This document shows positions 1 through 8,499 of a stretch of DNA of 51,659 nt, piece after piece (within the stretch, counting starts at the first letter, position 1; each line of letters begins with the position of its first letter). The translations under genes were made by a program, and so were the position numbers. Under the pieces are notes generated by a model. The model was given only the letters and a program-made list of their open reading frames with translations. It did not search any database and was not told the origin of the DNA. The DNA comes from Opitutales bacterium (GTDB lineage: Bacteria > Verrucomicrobiota > Verrucomicrobiia > Opitutales > Oceanipulchritudinaceae), in NCBI GenBank assembly GCA_020831525.1, contig JAFIGH010000030.1, positions 1 through 51,659 of the forward strand, in the 5' to 3' direction.

Positions 1-162
1 CCCGCAGAAGTCCGCCACGCGCCGCAGCTCCGCGACAAAGCGGTCCTTCGCCTCCCCGTCGGCGAGCAGGCGCTCCTTGTTCACACACCTGCCATAGCAG
101 TGGTAGCACGCGGATTCACCCTCCGGGGCAACCAGTCTTCGGGGATAGGGGCGTCGGTACAT
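1..162 (-). CDS. Partial REP-associated (Y1-type) transposase, N-terminus only
   Basis: The first 54 codons of a minus-strand gene are visible, starting at an ATG at 162 and running off the left edge of the window. The order of features, an N-terminal basic stretch, then YHCYGRCVN, then a charged segment ending in ELRRVADFCG, is what I know from REP-associated single-strand transposases of the IS200-like Y1 superfamily, which are common in Verrucomicrobiota. In that family the next segment carries the HUH metal site and the catalytic tyrosine follows; both lie outside the window, so catalytic integrity cannot be judged. A good promoter lies upstream in the AT-rich gap. Such genes are usually domesticated single copies that act on short palindromic repeats. 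The call rests on a short N-terminal match. Confidence 0.6.
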   Translation of the reverse strand, partial: MYRRPYPRRLVAPEGESACYHCYGRCVNKERLLADGEAKDRFVAELRRVADFCG

Positions 163-388
163 GGCTCAAAGGTCTCGTCGCCTACAGAACCCGTCAAGAA
201 AAATGGCATACATTTTACATAAGAGTGAAATTATGCCGATTCTCATTATATGCCCAAGGCATTGGTACGCAAAGGCCACTCTTGGTATATATATTTAATG
301 AAATTTTTGCACTTATATATGCCTGCCATATTTATACGTATATGCGAAGTACCACCAGAATCGGCGCGGGGCGGGAAAGAAAGGACGG
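163..388. other. AT-rich intergenic region
   Basis: This gap between the transposase start and the gnd stop is visibly AT-rich (runs such as TATATATATTTAATG and ACTTATATATG), in sharp contrast to the GC-rich surroundings. I see no convincing gene in it. It holds the transposase promoter. The base composition is compatible with acquired or mobile-element-associated DNA. Confidence 0.5.
245..272 (-). promoter_or_regulatory. Probable sigma70-type promoter of the transposase gene
   Basis: Read on the minus strand there is TTGCGT at 272-267, a 16-nt spacer and a perfect TATAAT at 250-245. The -10 box overlaps a short inverted repeat (ATGCC/GGCAT). The transposase ATG lies about 80 nt downstream. 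Confidence 0.5.
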
Positions 389-1894
<1,506 letters not shown>

Positions 1895-1922
1895 GAATGA
1901 GAGTTGGATTGATGGTTTCGGG

Positions 1923-1948
1923 AAAAATCCAACACGTGTTGGATTTTT
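1923..1948 (-). terminator. Perfect 26-bp palindrome, probable intrinsic terminator
   Basis: A perfect palindrome of 26 bp consists of AAAAATCCAACAC followed by its exact reverse complement, so the arms end in A5 and T5 tracts on both strands. It lies 37 nt past the stop of the ThuA-like gene and 28 nt before the gnd start, which fits a Rho-independent terminator isolating gnd from upstream transcription. The absence of a loop and the A/T tails on both sides would let it act in either direction, or serve as a dimeric-repressor site. Confidence 0.6.
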
Positions 1949-1984
1949 TGCGTATGTCAACAAAAAGCGCGATGACCTGCGCGG

Positions 1985-2641
1985 TTATTCCGGCAGGTTG
2001 CGGGCGGCCCAGAGCATGCCCCGCAGGATCATAGTGCGGCATTCAGGGACATCGAGATCGCTCATGGTGTGTCCGAGGGAGCAGTAGAAGACACGCCCGT
2101 CTCCCCACTCTTTTGTGTAGGCGACCGGCATGACGACGCCCGCGGTCTCCTGAGCGTGCTCGCCGGAGAATGTCGTCGTGGCGAGGATGCGGACGGCGGG
2201 GTCGAAGTGCATGTAATACTGCTCGGACTCCATGCTGAAGTTCCCGAGTCCGCGGGTGACCGGATGCGCGGCGTTGGCGATTTCCACCGTATACGGAATG
2301 ATATCCCCGGGATGTGCGACGAACTGTGCTCCGGTCATGAACTGCCAGTCGGTGCTGTTGCGGAAGGCGTCGCCCATCCCGCCGTGAAATCCGGCCAGTC
2401 CGGCCCCGTTCCGCACGGCGGCGGAGACCACCTTGACCAGTTCACCGTCGATGGTTCCCATCGTCCACATGGGAACCACGAGGGAATAATCGGTGTTCTC
2501 AAGTTGCCGGAAAGCCTCCAAGCTATCGGAAACGTCGACAAGCAGTCCCTCCTCTCCGAGCAGTTCGGAAATAAGGGCGGCGGTCTGAGCGGGCACGTGC
2601 CCCTCCCAACCGCCGTGGACAATCAAAGCTCTATTGGACAT
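1985..2641 (-). CDS. ThuA-like domain protein
   Basis: The 218-residue product has the class I glutamine-amidotransferase-like fold of the ThuA (trehalose utilisation) family. Visible signatures are an N-terminal ALIVHGGWEGH, the DYSLVVPMWTMGTI strand-turn, the GAGLAGFHGGMGDAFR loop that replaces the catalytic-Cys elbow, HPVTRGL, and a C-terminal GRVFYCSLGHTMSD. ThuA-like proteins are frequent in PVC bacteria beside sugar-processing genes, but their biochemical role is poorly known; in rhizobia they belong to a trehalose catabolic route. The start at 2641 is chosen because GGAGG lies 9 nt upstream. There is no signal peptide, so it is probably cytosolic. It stands alone between two terminator-like hairpins. 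Confidence 0.85.
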   Translation of the reverse strand: MSNRALIVHGGWEGHVPAQTAALISELLGEEGLLVDVSDSLEAFRQLENTDYSLVVPMWTMGTIDGELVKVVSAAVRNGAGLAGFHGGMGDAFRNSTDWQFMTGAQFVAHPGDIIPYTVEIANAAHPVTRGLGNFSMESEQYYMHFDPAVRILATTTFSGEHAQETAGVVMPVAYTKEWGDGRVFYCSLGHTMSDLDVPECRTMILRGMLWAARNLPE

Positions 2642-2690
2642 GCCGCCCAGCCTCCGGACTCGGGAAGCGGGAAGCAAGAAAAGAACAACA

Positions 2691-2716
2691 GCGGGAGATC
2701 GCAGGACGCGGCCCGC
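2691..2716 (-). terminator. Possible terminator after the secretion ATPase gene
   Basis: On the minus strand GCGGG pairs with CCCGC, enclosing an inner CGC/GCG stem, and a T-rich tail (TGTTGTTCTTTTCTTG) follows. It lies just beyond the stop of the ATPase gene. The stem is short and interrupted, so confidence is limited. Confidence 0.35.
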
Positions 2717-2729
2717 AATTCATCCGGTC

Positions 2730-4592
2730 TCAGCCGATCCATTCGACGGGCGTCGACCGCTCGACTTCCTCGATCGTGGTGAGACCGAGGAGAGCTTTCT
2801 TCATGCCGTCGTAGCGAAGCGGCTTGTAGCCGAGCTTGCGAGCTGCTTCGGACAATTCGCGCGTACCCGCCCGCTGCGAAATGAGCGACCGCATCTCATC
2901 GGATACAATGGCCAGTTCGTGAATGGCGACTCGTCCCTTGTATCCTTTGCCGTGCGGCGCGGCGCCGGGGCGAAAGAACGTCGGCTCTTCATCTTCGGCG
3001 ACGTCGTGCAGGAACCGTTCGATAATTTCGCGGCGGGGTGTGTACGCCTCCTTGTACTGCTCGTCGAGGCGGCCGCAGAGGCGCTGTGCGAGGACGCAAT
3101 TGATCGAGGGTGCGACCATGTGGGGCTCAATGCCGATCTCAACGAGACGGATGACGGCCTGGATGGCATTGTTTGTGTGCAGCGTGGCGAAGACCAAGTG
3201 GCCGGTGAGGGCGGCTTCGGTGGCGATTTTTGCTGTTTCGCGGTCACGGATCTCTCCGACCAAGATGATGTCCGGATCCTGTCGCAGGAGCGAGCGCAGC
3301 AGGATCGGGAAGTTGAGGTCGATATGCTGGTTCACCTGCCCCTGGGTGAGCCCTTCCATTGGAATCTCCACCGGATCCTCGATCGTGCTTATGTTCACGT
3401 CTTCGGAGTTCAGCTCCTGCAGCGTGGCGTAGAGGGTGGTCGTTTTGCCGGACCCCGTGGGACCGGTGATAAAGACGATGCCGTTCGGGTTATGAGCGAT
3501 CCGCCGGTAGGGCTTGAGGATCGACTGCGAAATCATCATATCATCGAGCGACAGGATCGATTTCTTTCCCGTGGAGGCGAGAATGCGGATGACCACCTTG
3601 TTGCCGTGGGTCGAGGGAAAGAACGAACTCCGGAAGTCCGCCTTGGACATCCCGAAGGGGATGGAGAACTTTCCGTCCTGCGGGAAACGGCTTTCCTCGA
3701 TGCTCAAACGCGAAAGGATCTTGAGGCGCGCGACGAGTGCAGGATGGATTTTGTTGGAAATATTCACGGCCATACGCAGGCGTCCGTCGACTCGAAGACG
3801 CACACGCGAGTAGCCCTCCTGCGGCTCGATGTGGATGTCGGAAGCCCTTTCGCGGATAGCCAAATGGATGAGTGAATCGACGATCTTGATGACCGGAGCG
3901 GCGTCGGCCAACTCGGCGACCTGAAGATCGGACAATGTGCGCGAAATAACGCCGTGCTTCGCCTCGAACTCCGCAACCGAGTCCTCGACGATATCCTTAG
4001 AGGCGTAGCGTATATTGAGGGCGTCCGCCACCTCGGAAGGCAACGCAAAGGAGGCGCTGACTTTCAGACCCGTGATTGCCGCCAAGCGCCGCAGATTATC
4101 GGCGTTCACGGGATCGGGCGTGACAACTGTAATCACGCCGTCCATGATGTAGAGACCAAGGACATTGATCCTCCGCGCAACCTCCTCGGGAATGGCTTCG
4201 AGCGCCTCGGGGGTAGAGACACTCTGCAAGGGATCGACATAGGCCACACCGTGGTGGTTGGCCCATGCGTTACAGGCCATGTCCCGACTTAGCATATCAC
4301 TGCGGACGGCATCCTCCAACCGGCTCAGGTTTCCGTCGTCGACAATCTCGTCGAGCAGCACCTGCGTCTCCGGAGGTATCGCCGGGGCTGTCGCCCGAAG
4401 TGTCTGGCCCGGAACGCTGTCTTCCGTCTTCTGCTTTTTCTTCTTCTTTGCCCGGAATATCTTCCGGATTTCAAGGTCATCGAGCATCTCGCGGGCGAAG
4501 GCGGAGTGCTTCCGCTCCTCCGCCACTTCAGCCATTAACTCGGCGTAGGAAAAGCGAACTTCTTTCAGCAGCGGATTGTTCGTGGAGTTCAC
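2730..4592 (-). CDS. Type II secretion/type IV pilus assembly ATPase (GspE/PilB family)
   Basis: The 620-residue cytoplasmic hexameric ATPase would power pilus extension or pseudopilus assembly. A basic lysine run (about 49-55) precedes an MshEN-type N-terminal domain (about 75-195). The motor domain has Walker A GPTGSGKT at 377-384, an Asp box TIEDPVEIP near 403-411, Walker B DIILVGEIRD at 441-450 and a His box TGHLVFATLHTN at 463-474. The tetracysteine zinc site typical of PilB/GspE is not intact: only C506 (QRLCGRL) remains and the partner cysteines are absent, although the downstream GYKGRVAIHE segment is kept. The GTG start overlaps the stop of the upstream receiver gene by four bases (GTGA), so the two are translationally coupled. 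No pilC, pilT or secretin gene lies in the window, so pilus versus secretion cannot be decided. Confidence 0.93.
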   Translation of the reverse strand: MNSTNNPLLKEVRFSYAELMAEVAEERKHSAFAREMLDDLEIRKIFRAKKKKKQKTEDSVPGQTLRATAPAIPPETQVLLDEIVDDGNLSRLEDAVRSDMLSRDMACNAWANHHGVAYVDPLQSVSTPEALEAIPEEVARRINVLGLYIMDGVITVVTPDPVNADNLRRLAAITGLKVSASFALPSEVADALNIRYASKDIVEDSVAEFEAKHGVISRTLSDLQVAELADAAPVIKIVDSLIHLAIRERASDIHIEPQEGYSRVRLRVDGRLRMAVNISNKIHPALVARLKILSRLSIEESRFPQDGKFSIPFGMSKADFRSSFFPSTHGNKVVIRILASTGKKSILSLDDMMISQSILKPYRRIAHNPNGIVFITGPTGSGKTTTLYATLQELNSEDVNISTIEDPVEIPMEGLTQGQVNQHIDLNFPILLRSLLRQDPDIILVGEIRDRETAKIATEAALTGHLVFATLHTNNAIQAVIRLVEIGIEPHMVAPSINCVLAQRLCGRLDEQYKEAYTPRREIIERFLHDVAEDEEPTFFRPGAAPHGKGYKGRVAIHELAIVSDEMRSLISQRAGTRELSEAARKLGYKPLRYDGMKKALLGLTTIEEVERSTPVEWIG

Positions 4593-4969
4593 TCGAACAC
4601 CTCCTCAATCGACTCCTTGAGGCGGATCTTCAACTGCTCCAGCGGAAGGTCCTTGCGCAGGTAGTCCGTTGCACCGACTTCCGCGCTTTGCTCAACGGCC
4701 CGTCGGCTCGCCAGCGATGTCAGCATGATTATCTTTGCCTCGGGATCCTCCGCGCGGATCCGTGCCACCGCTTCGGTGCCCGTCATGACCGGCATATTTA
4801 TATCCATGATTACGAGTTCGCATTTGAACTGCGCATACATCTCGCAGGCTTCGCGCCCGTTCTCCGCCACATGCACATACGGAATTCCCATGGAGGACAG
4901 GATGCGCTGGAGAATTACACGGATATGCGCTTCGTCATCGACCACTAATACACTTTGCGGAAGGCCCAT
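4589..4969 (-). CDS. Single-domain response regulator (CheY-like receiver)
   Basis: The 126-residue protein is a lone receiver domain with no output domain. The acidic pocket is D11-D12, the phospho-acceptor is D56 (LVIMDINMPVM), the switch residue is T84 (IIMLTS) and the conserved lysine is K106 (YLRKD). It would act by protein-protein contact in the cytosol. Its stop overlaps the start of the pilus/secretion ATPase gene, which suggests that it controls that motor, as PilG/PilH-type receivers do in twitching systems. No cognate kinase adjoins it. The ATG at 4969 has no clear Shine-Dalgarno sequence. Confidence 0.93.
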   Translation of the reverse strand: MGLPQSVLVVDDEAHIRVILQRILSSMGIPYVHVAENGREACEMYAQFKCELVIMDINMPVMTGTEAVARIRAEDPEAKIIMLTSLASRRAVEQSAEVGATDYLRKDLPLEQLKIRLKESIEEVFE

Positions 4970-5045
4970 GGAGAGCGCAAATTGTCAGGGCTCACGACCG
5001 AGGCAACGCAAAAATGCAAAGCGCGGTCAACGGTGATTTATCCCA

Positions 5046-5072
5046 TCAATGGAGGCACCGCGCGTCCATTGA
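5046..5072 (-). terminator. Hairpin after the anti-sigma gene
   Basis: TCAATGGA and TCCATTGA form a perfect 8-bp inverted repeat around an 11-nt GC-rich loop, 17 nt beyond the anti-sigma stop. There is no T-tract after it on the minus strand, so it may be an RNA-stabilising hairpin or a Rho-assisted end rather than a classical intrinsic terminator. Confidence 0.4.
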
Positions 5073-5088
5073 CCGGCATCCCGCGCTC

Positions 5089-6303
5089 TTACGGTCCCCG
5101 CAGCACAACCGGACCGCCCGGCTCCCCCGGTTCCGTGCTCTCCTCCGCCGTGACAATAATCTCCACGGGCGCCACCGTCCCGGGGGGCACTTCGAAAAAA
5201 AGCGACCCTGAGCGGCCCGACAACTCTTCCGGCAGACCGCCCACGGCAACAAAGCCAATGTCCCCGACCGCCCCGCGCAGCCAGAGGTGGAAGTTCGTCC
5301 CCTCCTCCGGCTCGGGAAGGTTGTAGATATCCATGAAACCCCGTCCGGTCGTCTCGTCGAAGACCGAGAGCGCAAACGCAGCTCCGCCGCGGGGCACGTC
5401 TTCCGCATCCGCCGGGCCGGACATATCCGCGCCACCTTCCGGCAGCCTTCCGGAGCCCCATGCGCGGAACTCCGGAAGTCCGTCGCGGTCCACCATGGCG
5501 ATACCGGGCGACTGGAGTATCGATCCCGCCAGTTGCGCGAGCCCGAGGGGACCCCGCCCCGCCTCGCGTGCTTCGTCGGTCATCAACTCCATGACCGTGT
5601 ACCGCGCAAAGCCTTTATGGCCACCGAGCAGCGGCGCGGCGCGCCCGGCGAGATCGTCGAGCGAATCAAGCACGGCATCGCGCTCGAAGACGAGCGATTC
5701 GTTCGACTCTTCCAGCAGTCGGATGCGCGACTGCGCTTCGGCGGCAAAAATCTCCGCGTCCTCCGAATGTCCGCGCAGCCGGTCGCGTTCGGCGTGCAGC
5801 GCTTCGAGCCGCCGCGCGAGCGCCGGTTCACCGGCGGGAATCCCGTACTCCTCGAACAAAGCGGGATCAACCCGCACCATTTCACCCGTCTCCGCTTCCA
5901 CGGAACGCGCATCGCGCAACTCACTCACGAGAAACAGATTCAATCCCAGCATGACCAAAGCCGCAGCCGGCCAAAGCCATGTCCACACCCGCCCGTAAAC
6001 AACGGGTGCCTGCCGCCCCGCGGACGCTCCGCCGGGAAAGACAATCTTCTCGGCATCCTGCTCCTCCTCCTCCGCGCCCGAGCGAATCCCGCGCAGCAAC
6101 CGTTCTTCCACCTCCGGGCTGGGCGACTGCGACCGCGCCTCGGCGGCGGCGTAAAGGCTGAGGCTCTCGCGGAAATCATCCACTAGCGCGCGCAGCCCGG
6201 CATCGTTTTCAAGCCGGCTGGCGAAAGCTTCGCGCTCCGGCGCATCGAGCAGGTCGAGCGCGTAGAGGGCGGCTTTTTCTTCAAGTTGTGGAGGAATCGT
6301 CAC
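5089..6303 (-). CDS. RskA-like transmembrane anti-sigma factor
   Basis: This protein probably sequesters the ECF sigma factor encoded immediately upstream. A cytosolic N-terminal segment (ALYALDLLDAPEREAF, typical of zinc-less anti-sigma domains) is followed by one membrane span (WLWPAAALVMLGLNLFLV, about residues 108-126). Next comes an extracytoplasmic part that begins with heptad-rich, Glu/Arg-rich sequence suggesting a coiled coil (about 155-215). The C-terminal domain (about 300-404) matches the RskA fold, with FHLWLRG, GLPEE and GPVVLRGP near the end. The GTG at 6303 (MTIPPQLEEK) is chosen because it overlaps the sigma gene by only 23 bp; an ATG at 6339 is possible. The coiled-coil insert makes the periplasmic part longer than in typical RskA proteins. 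Release by regulated proteolysis is known for the family and is not shown here. Confidence 0.85.
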   Translation of the reverse strand: MTIPPQLEEKAALYALDLLDAPEREAFASRLENDAGLRALVDDFRESLSLYAAAEARSQSPSPEVEERLLRGIRSGAEEEEQDAEKIVFPGGASAGRQAPVVYGRVWTWLWPAAALVMLGLNLFLVSELRDARSVEAETGEMVRVDPALFEEYGIPAGEPALARRLEALHAERDRLRGHSEDAEIFAAEAQSRIRLLEESNESLVFERDAVLDSLDDLAGRAAPLLGGHKGFARYTVMELMTDEAREAGRGPLGLAQLAGSILQSPGIAMVDRDGLPEFRAWGSGRLPEGGADMSGPADAEDVPRGGAAFALSVFDETTGRGFMDIYNLPEPEEGTNFHLWLRGAVGDIGFVAVGGLPEELSGRSGSLFFEVPPGTVAPVEIIVTAEESTEPGEPGGPVVLRGP

Positions 6304-6877
6304 GTTTACGAATAATAGAGCGCAGCCGCTGCAAGCCACGGCGAATGTCTGATTTCACCGAGCCGAGCGGACGGTTGAGTTCCGCCGCGATCTCCGCGTG
6401 GGAAAAACCTTTGAAATAGGCGAGGGAAATACATTTGCGTTGATAGGGAGAAAGGCAATCAAGGATGTTGCGCAACTCGCGCCCGGTATCGCGGACATCA
6501 GCGATGTCTCCGGCGGACGGATCGCCCGAGGGAACCGGTCGCACATCTTCTTCCAGCTGCTCGTGCCCCGGCCGACGCTGGCGCTTTCGCAACCGGTCGA
6601 TGGCAATGCTGCGGGCCATGACGCACAGCCAAGTGTACGGCGAAGCGCGGTCGGGCTCGTAGTTGCCGGCTTTGTTCCAGGCTCTCGTAAAGAGATCCTG
6701 CAGAGCTTCCTCAGCCTCGCCGCGATCATTCAAAGACTTAACGAGAATTCCGAAAAGAACCCGGCTGTAGCGCGCATACAATGCTTGGAGCGCGGTGTCA
6801 TCGCCTCGGGCCATCCGCCCGATCCAATCAACCGCCTCCTCGCGCTCACGGGTACTGGCCTCTCGCTCCGAAGACAC
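6281..6877 (-). CDS. ECF-family RNA polymerase sigma factor
   Basis: The 198-residue protein contains the two domains of extracytoplasmic-function sigma factors. Region 2 (about 25-95) carries RYSRVLFGILVKSL, the acidic EEALQDLFTRAWNKA helix and the YTWLCVMARSIAIDRLRK -10-binding segment. Region 4 (about 140-190) carries LSPYQRKCISLAYFKGFSHAEIA and the helix-turn-helix LNRPLGSVKSDIRRGLQRLR. It is SigK-like, matching its RskA-like partner downstream. The start is the GTG at 6877; there is no ATG in frame before a stop upstream and no good Shine-Dalgarno sequence. A structured leader with an intrinsic terminator ends about 55 nt before the start, so expression may be controlled by premature termination as well as by the anti-sigma factor. 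Confidence 0.93.
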   Translation of the reverse strand: MSSEREASTREREEAVDWIGRMARGDDTALQALYARYSRVLFGILVKSLNDRGEAEEALQDLFTRAWNKAGNYEPDRASPYTWLCVMARSIAIDRLRKRQRRPGHEQLEEDVRPVPSGDPSAGDIADVRDTGRELRNILDCLSPYQRKCISLAYFKGFSHAEIAAELNRPLGSVKSDIRRGLQRLRSIIRKRDDSSTT

Positions 6878-6920
6878 AACACGGGACAGTAGGCAACCGC
6901 AGGCCGGAGAAAACTATTTT

Positions 6921-6967
6921 CCAAAAAAAATAAGGGGGAGCGCCGGCCGGGGGGACCGGGCTCCCCC
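6921..6967 (-). terminator. Strong intrinsic terminator in the leader of the sigma-factor gene
   Basis: On the minus strand GGGGGAGC pairs with GCTCCCCC (8 bp, 6967-6934), with further G/C pairing inside, and is followed at once by TTATTTTTTTT. This is a textbook Rho-independent terminator. It lies upstream of the ECF sigma start (6877) and in the same orientation, so it either ends a small RNA or attenuates transcription of the sigma gene. Confidence 0.75.
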
Positions 6968-7041
6968 GAATATCCCGCGCCGGTTCCGGAGACGCCGGAG
7001 CGGGTGAGCGGGGACGAGGGAGGCTGCCCCGCTCAGGCGGG
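6934..7041 (-). ncRNA. Structured leader RNA or small RNA upstream of the ECF sigma gene
   Basis: Three tandem hairpins can be drawn on the minus strand: 7034-7006 (GAGCGGGG/CCCCGCTC, perfect 8 bp), 7004-6974 (CCCGC and CCGG arms with one mismatch) and the terminator stem 6967-6934. A competing stem, 7041-7028 (CCCGC/GCGGG with a 4-nt loop), shares bases with the first, so two mutually exclusive folds are possible. The sequence upstream to about 7200 is also GC-rich and repetitive (GGCCTGGCCTGGCCCGG). No coding frame is convincing. I could not match it to 6S RNA, tmRNA, RNase P RNA, SRP RNA or a known riboswitch by eye. Confidence 0.4.
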
Positions 7042-7421
7042 TTGCTGAAAGCGAAAGGAAAAGACGGAGTTCAACCCCCGGACGGGAGACCGCCGGGCCA
7101 GGCCAGGCCGGAGCCAGTCAGAACTCGGCATGCATCAGGGTAACACACCGAAAACAAACCTGGACCGCGGCGGCTCCCGCTTGGGGTATTGAAACCACAC
7201 ATTCCCAAGACAACGAGGGCGAAAAAACTTTACCCGAGCGGCAACACAGCGGATGAGAAAGAACAACGGGAACTACCCGTATGCGGACACATACGGCGGA
7301 TGCGCCGGTCTGGATGCACCGGCGAAGCATATTCTTCAAAAAAATCTTCCCCCCGGACAATTCACGGAAAGGCGTGCGGATTCATTCGCCTTCCGCCGCC
7401 GGACAACCATGGTCTGCGCCC
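7042..7421. other. Non-coding stretch between the sigma leader and the acyltransferase gene
   Basis: The right half (about 7190-7420) is less GC-rich and contains no convincing gene on either strand. The left half continues the GC-rich repetitive leader sequence. The region must contain divergent promoters, but I found no good -35/-10 pair. Confidence 0.4.
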
Positions 7422-8180
7422 GTGACAGAGACATCCGGCAGCACACCTACCGGCCACGGTCCGCACGGCGACGCCCCGCCACGCCGCGCTGCCGGGCGCC
7501 CTTTCGAGAGCGGCACGGTCTTCCGCCTCTTCGGCTGGCGCAAGTGGATCTGCCGCCCCCTCGCCGCCCTCCTCTGGCTCTATCTTCGCTCCCTGCGGCT
7601 GCACATGGACGCGGAATCCCCCCGCGGGGGGGCCCCCCCCCCCGCCCCGCGCATCTTCGTCAGCTGGCACAACCGGTCCCTCCTCGCGCCCATCATGGCG
7701 AAGCGATTCTTCGACGCGGCCAACGTCGCCTGTCTCGTGAGCCCAAGCCGCAGCGCCGCATGGGAGGTCGCCTTCTACGAAGCCGTCGGCTTCCGCATCG
7801 TCCGCGGAAGCAGCAGCCGCCGGGGCATCGCCGCCGCCCGCGAACTTATCCGCGAGCTACGCGGCGGCCAAGATATCGCCGTTACGCCCGACGGACCGAG
7901 CGGACCCCTCCATGAAATCAAGCGCGGCGCACTCATTCTCGCCCGCCGCTCGCAGGCACCCGTGGCCTTTATCATACCCAATGCCCGTCACGCGCTGCGG
8001 CTGCCCACATGGGACCGCCACCTCGTCCCGCTGCCCTTCAGCCGCGTCGATGTGCGCCTCGTCATCCGCCCGCCCTATCCTGAATGCGGCTACGCCGACG
8101 AATCCGCCGCCCTTGCCGACTGGCGTGCCGTGCTAGCCTCCATCGACGAAGATACCGTGCGCCCCGGCGGCCGCGGTTAA
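7422..8180 (+). CDS. DUF374-type lysophospholipid acyltransferase-like protein
   Basis: The product (252 residues from the GTG at 7422) belongs to the LPLAT-like DUF374 family, in which characterised relatives are inner-membrane acyltransferases that act on lipid or lipid A precursors. A hydrophobic N-terminal anchor (WICRPLAALLWLYLRSL, about 42-58) is followed by the motif block FVSWHNRSLL (W82-H83), LVSPSRSAAWE, GFRIVRGSSSRRG and ITPDGPSGP-like VTPDGPSGP (about 154-162). Upstream ATG codons exist but lie in lower-GC sequence that does not look coded, so the GTG is preferred. A G7C11 homopolymer tract (7626-7643) lies in frame in the linker before the WH motif and is a potential slippage site. 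It begins a short plus-strand run with the next two genes. Confidence 0.85.
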   Translation: MTETSGSTPTGHGPHGDAPPRRAAGRPFESGTVFRLFGWRKWICRPLAALLWLYLRSLRLHMDAESPRGGAPPPAPRIFVSWHNRSLLAPIMAKRFFDAANVACLVSPSRSAAWEVAFYEAVGFRIVRGSSSRRGIAAARELIRELRGGQDIAVTPDGPSGPLHEIKRGALILARRSQAPVAFIIPNARHALRLPTWDRHLVPLPFSRVDVRLVIRPPYPECGYADESAALADWRAVLASIDEDTVRPGGRG

Positions 8181-8241
8181 ACGCCCGCGCGCTTCCCGCT
8201 TGCACGCCGCGCGACTCCGGCCAATAGATCCTCTTCGCATC

Positions 8242-8499
8242 ATGGACACCCCGCGCCATCAGACGACCGCCGCCGTCCTCCTCCGCGTAGGAGCCATCCT
8301 CATCATCGTCACAGCCCTATGGCAGTCGCTCGCCAACACCGCCGAGTCCGTCTTTGAAATCGACCCAAGCTACCTCGGCTACTACTTCCGGCAAAACCTC
8401 CTGCGCCCGCTCATCGGCCTTGCGCTCGGCGTTGTCCTCTTCGTTTTTGCCGGTCCTCTCGCGCGCCGCTGCGCCCCGGTGGAGCGCACCGGCCCGTGA
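8242..8499 (+). CDS. Small membrane protein, function unknown
   Basis: The 85-residue protein has two predicted membrane spans (about residues 10-30 and 52-72), separated by a short polar segment containing ESVFEIDPSYLGYYF, and ends in a basic tail. I do not recognise a family. It lies 61 nt after the acyltransferase gene and its stop overlaps the GTG start of the heparinase-like gene (GTGA), so it is probably translated together with that lyase. The ATG at 8242 is used; a longer version from 8200 would add a non-hydrophobic extension with no better start signal. Confidence 0.65.
   Translation: MDTPRHQTTAAVLLRVGAILIIVTALWQSLANTAESVFEIDPSYLGYYFRQNLLRPLIGLALGVVLFVFAGPLARRCAPVERTGP

Noticed and set aside
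7081-7140. A cobalamin-riboswitch-like string (GAGCCAGTCAGAACTCGGC) on the plus strand
   Set aside because: It only loosely resembles the terminal B12 box, the conserved upstream GCCACTG and core elements are missing, and the downstream gene is an acyltransferase, not a cobalamin gene.
7118-7360. 80-codon minus-strand frame upstream of the sigma leader
   Set aside because: No family resemblance, Cys/Val-rich composition, no ribosome-binding site; more likely non-coding.
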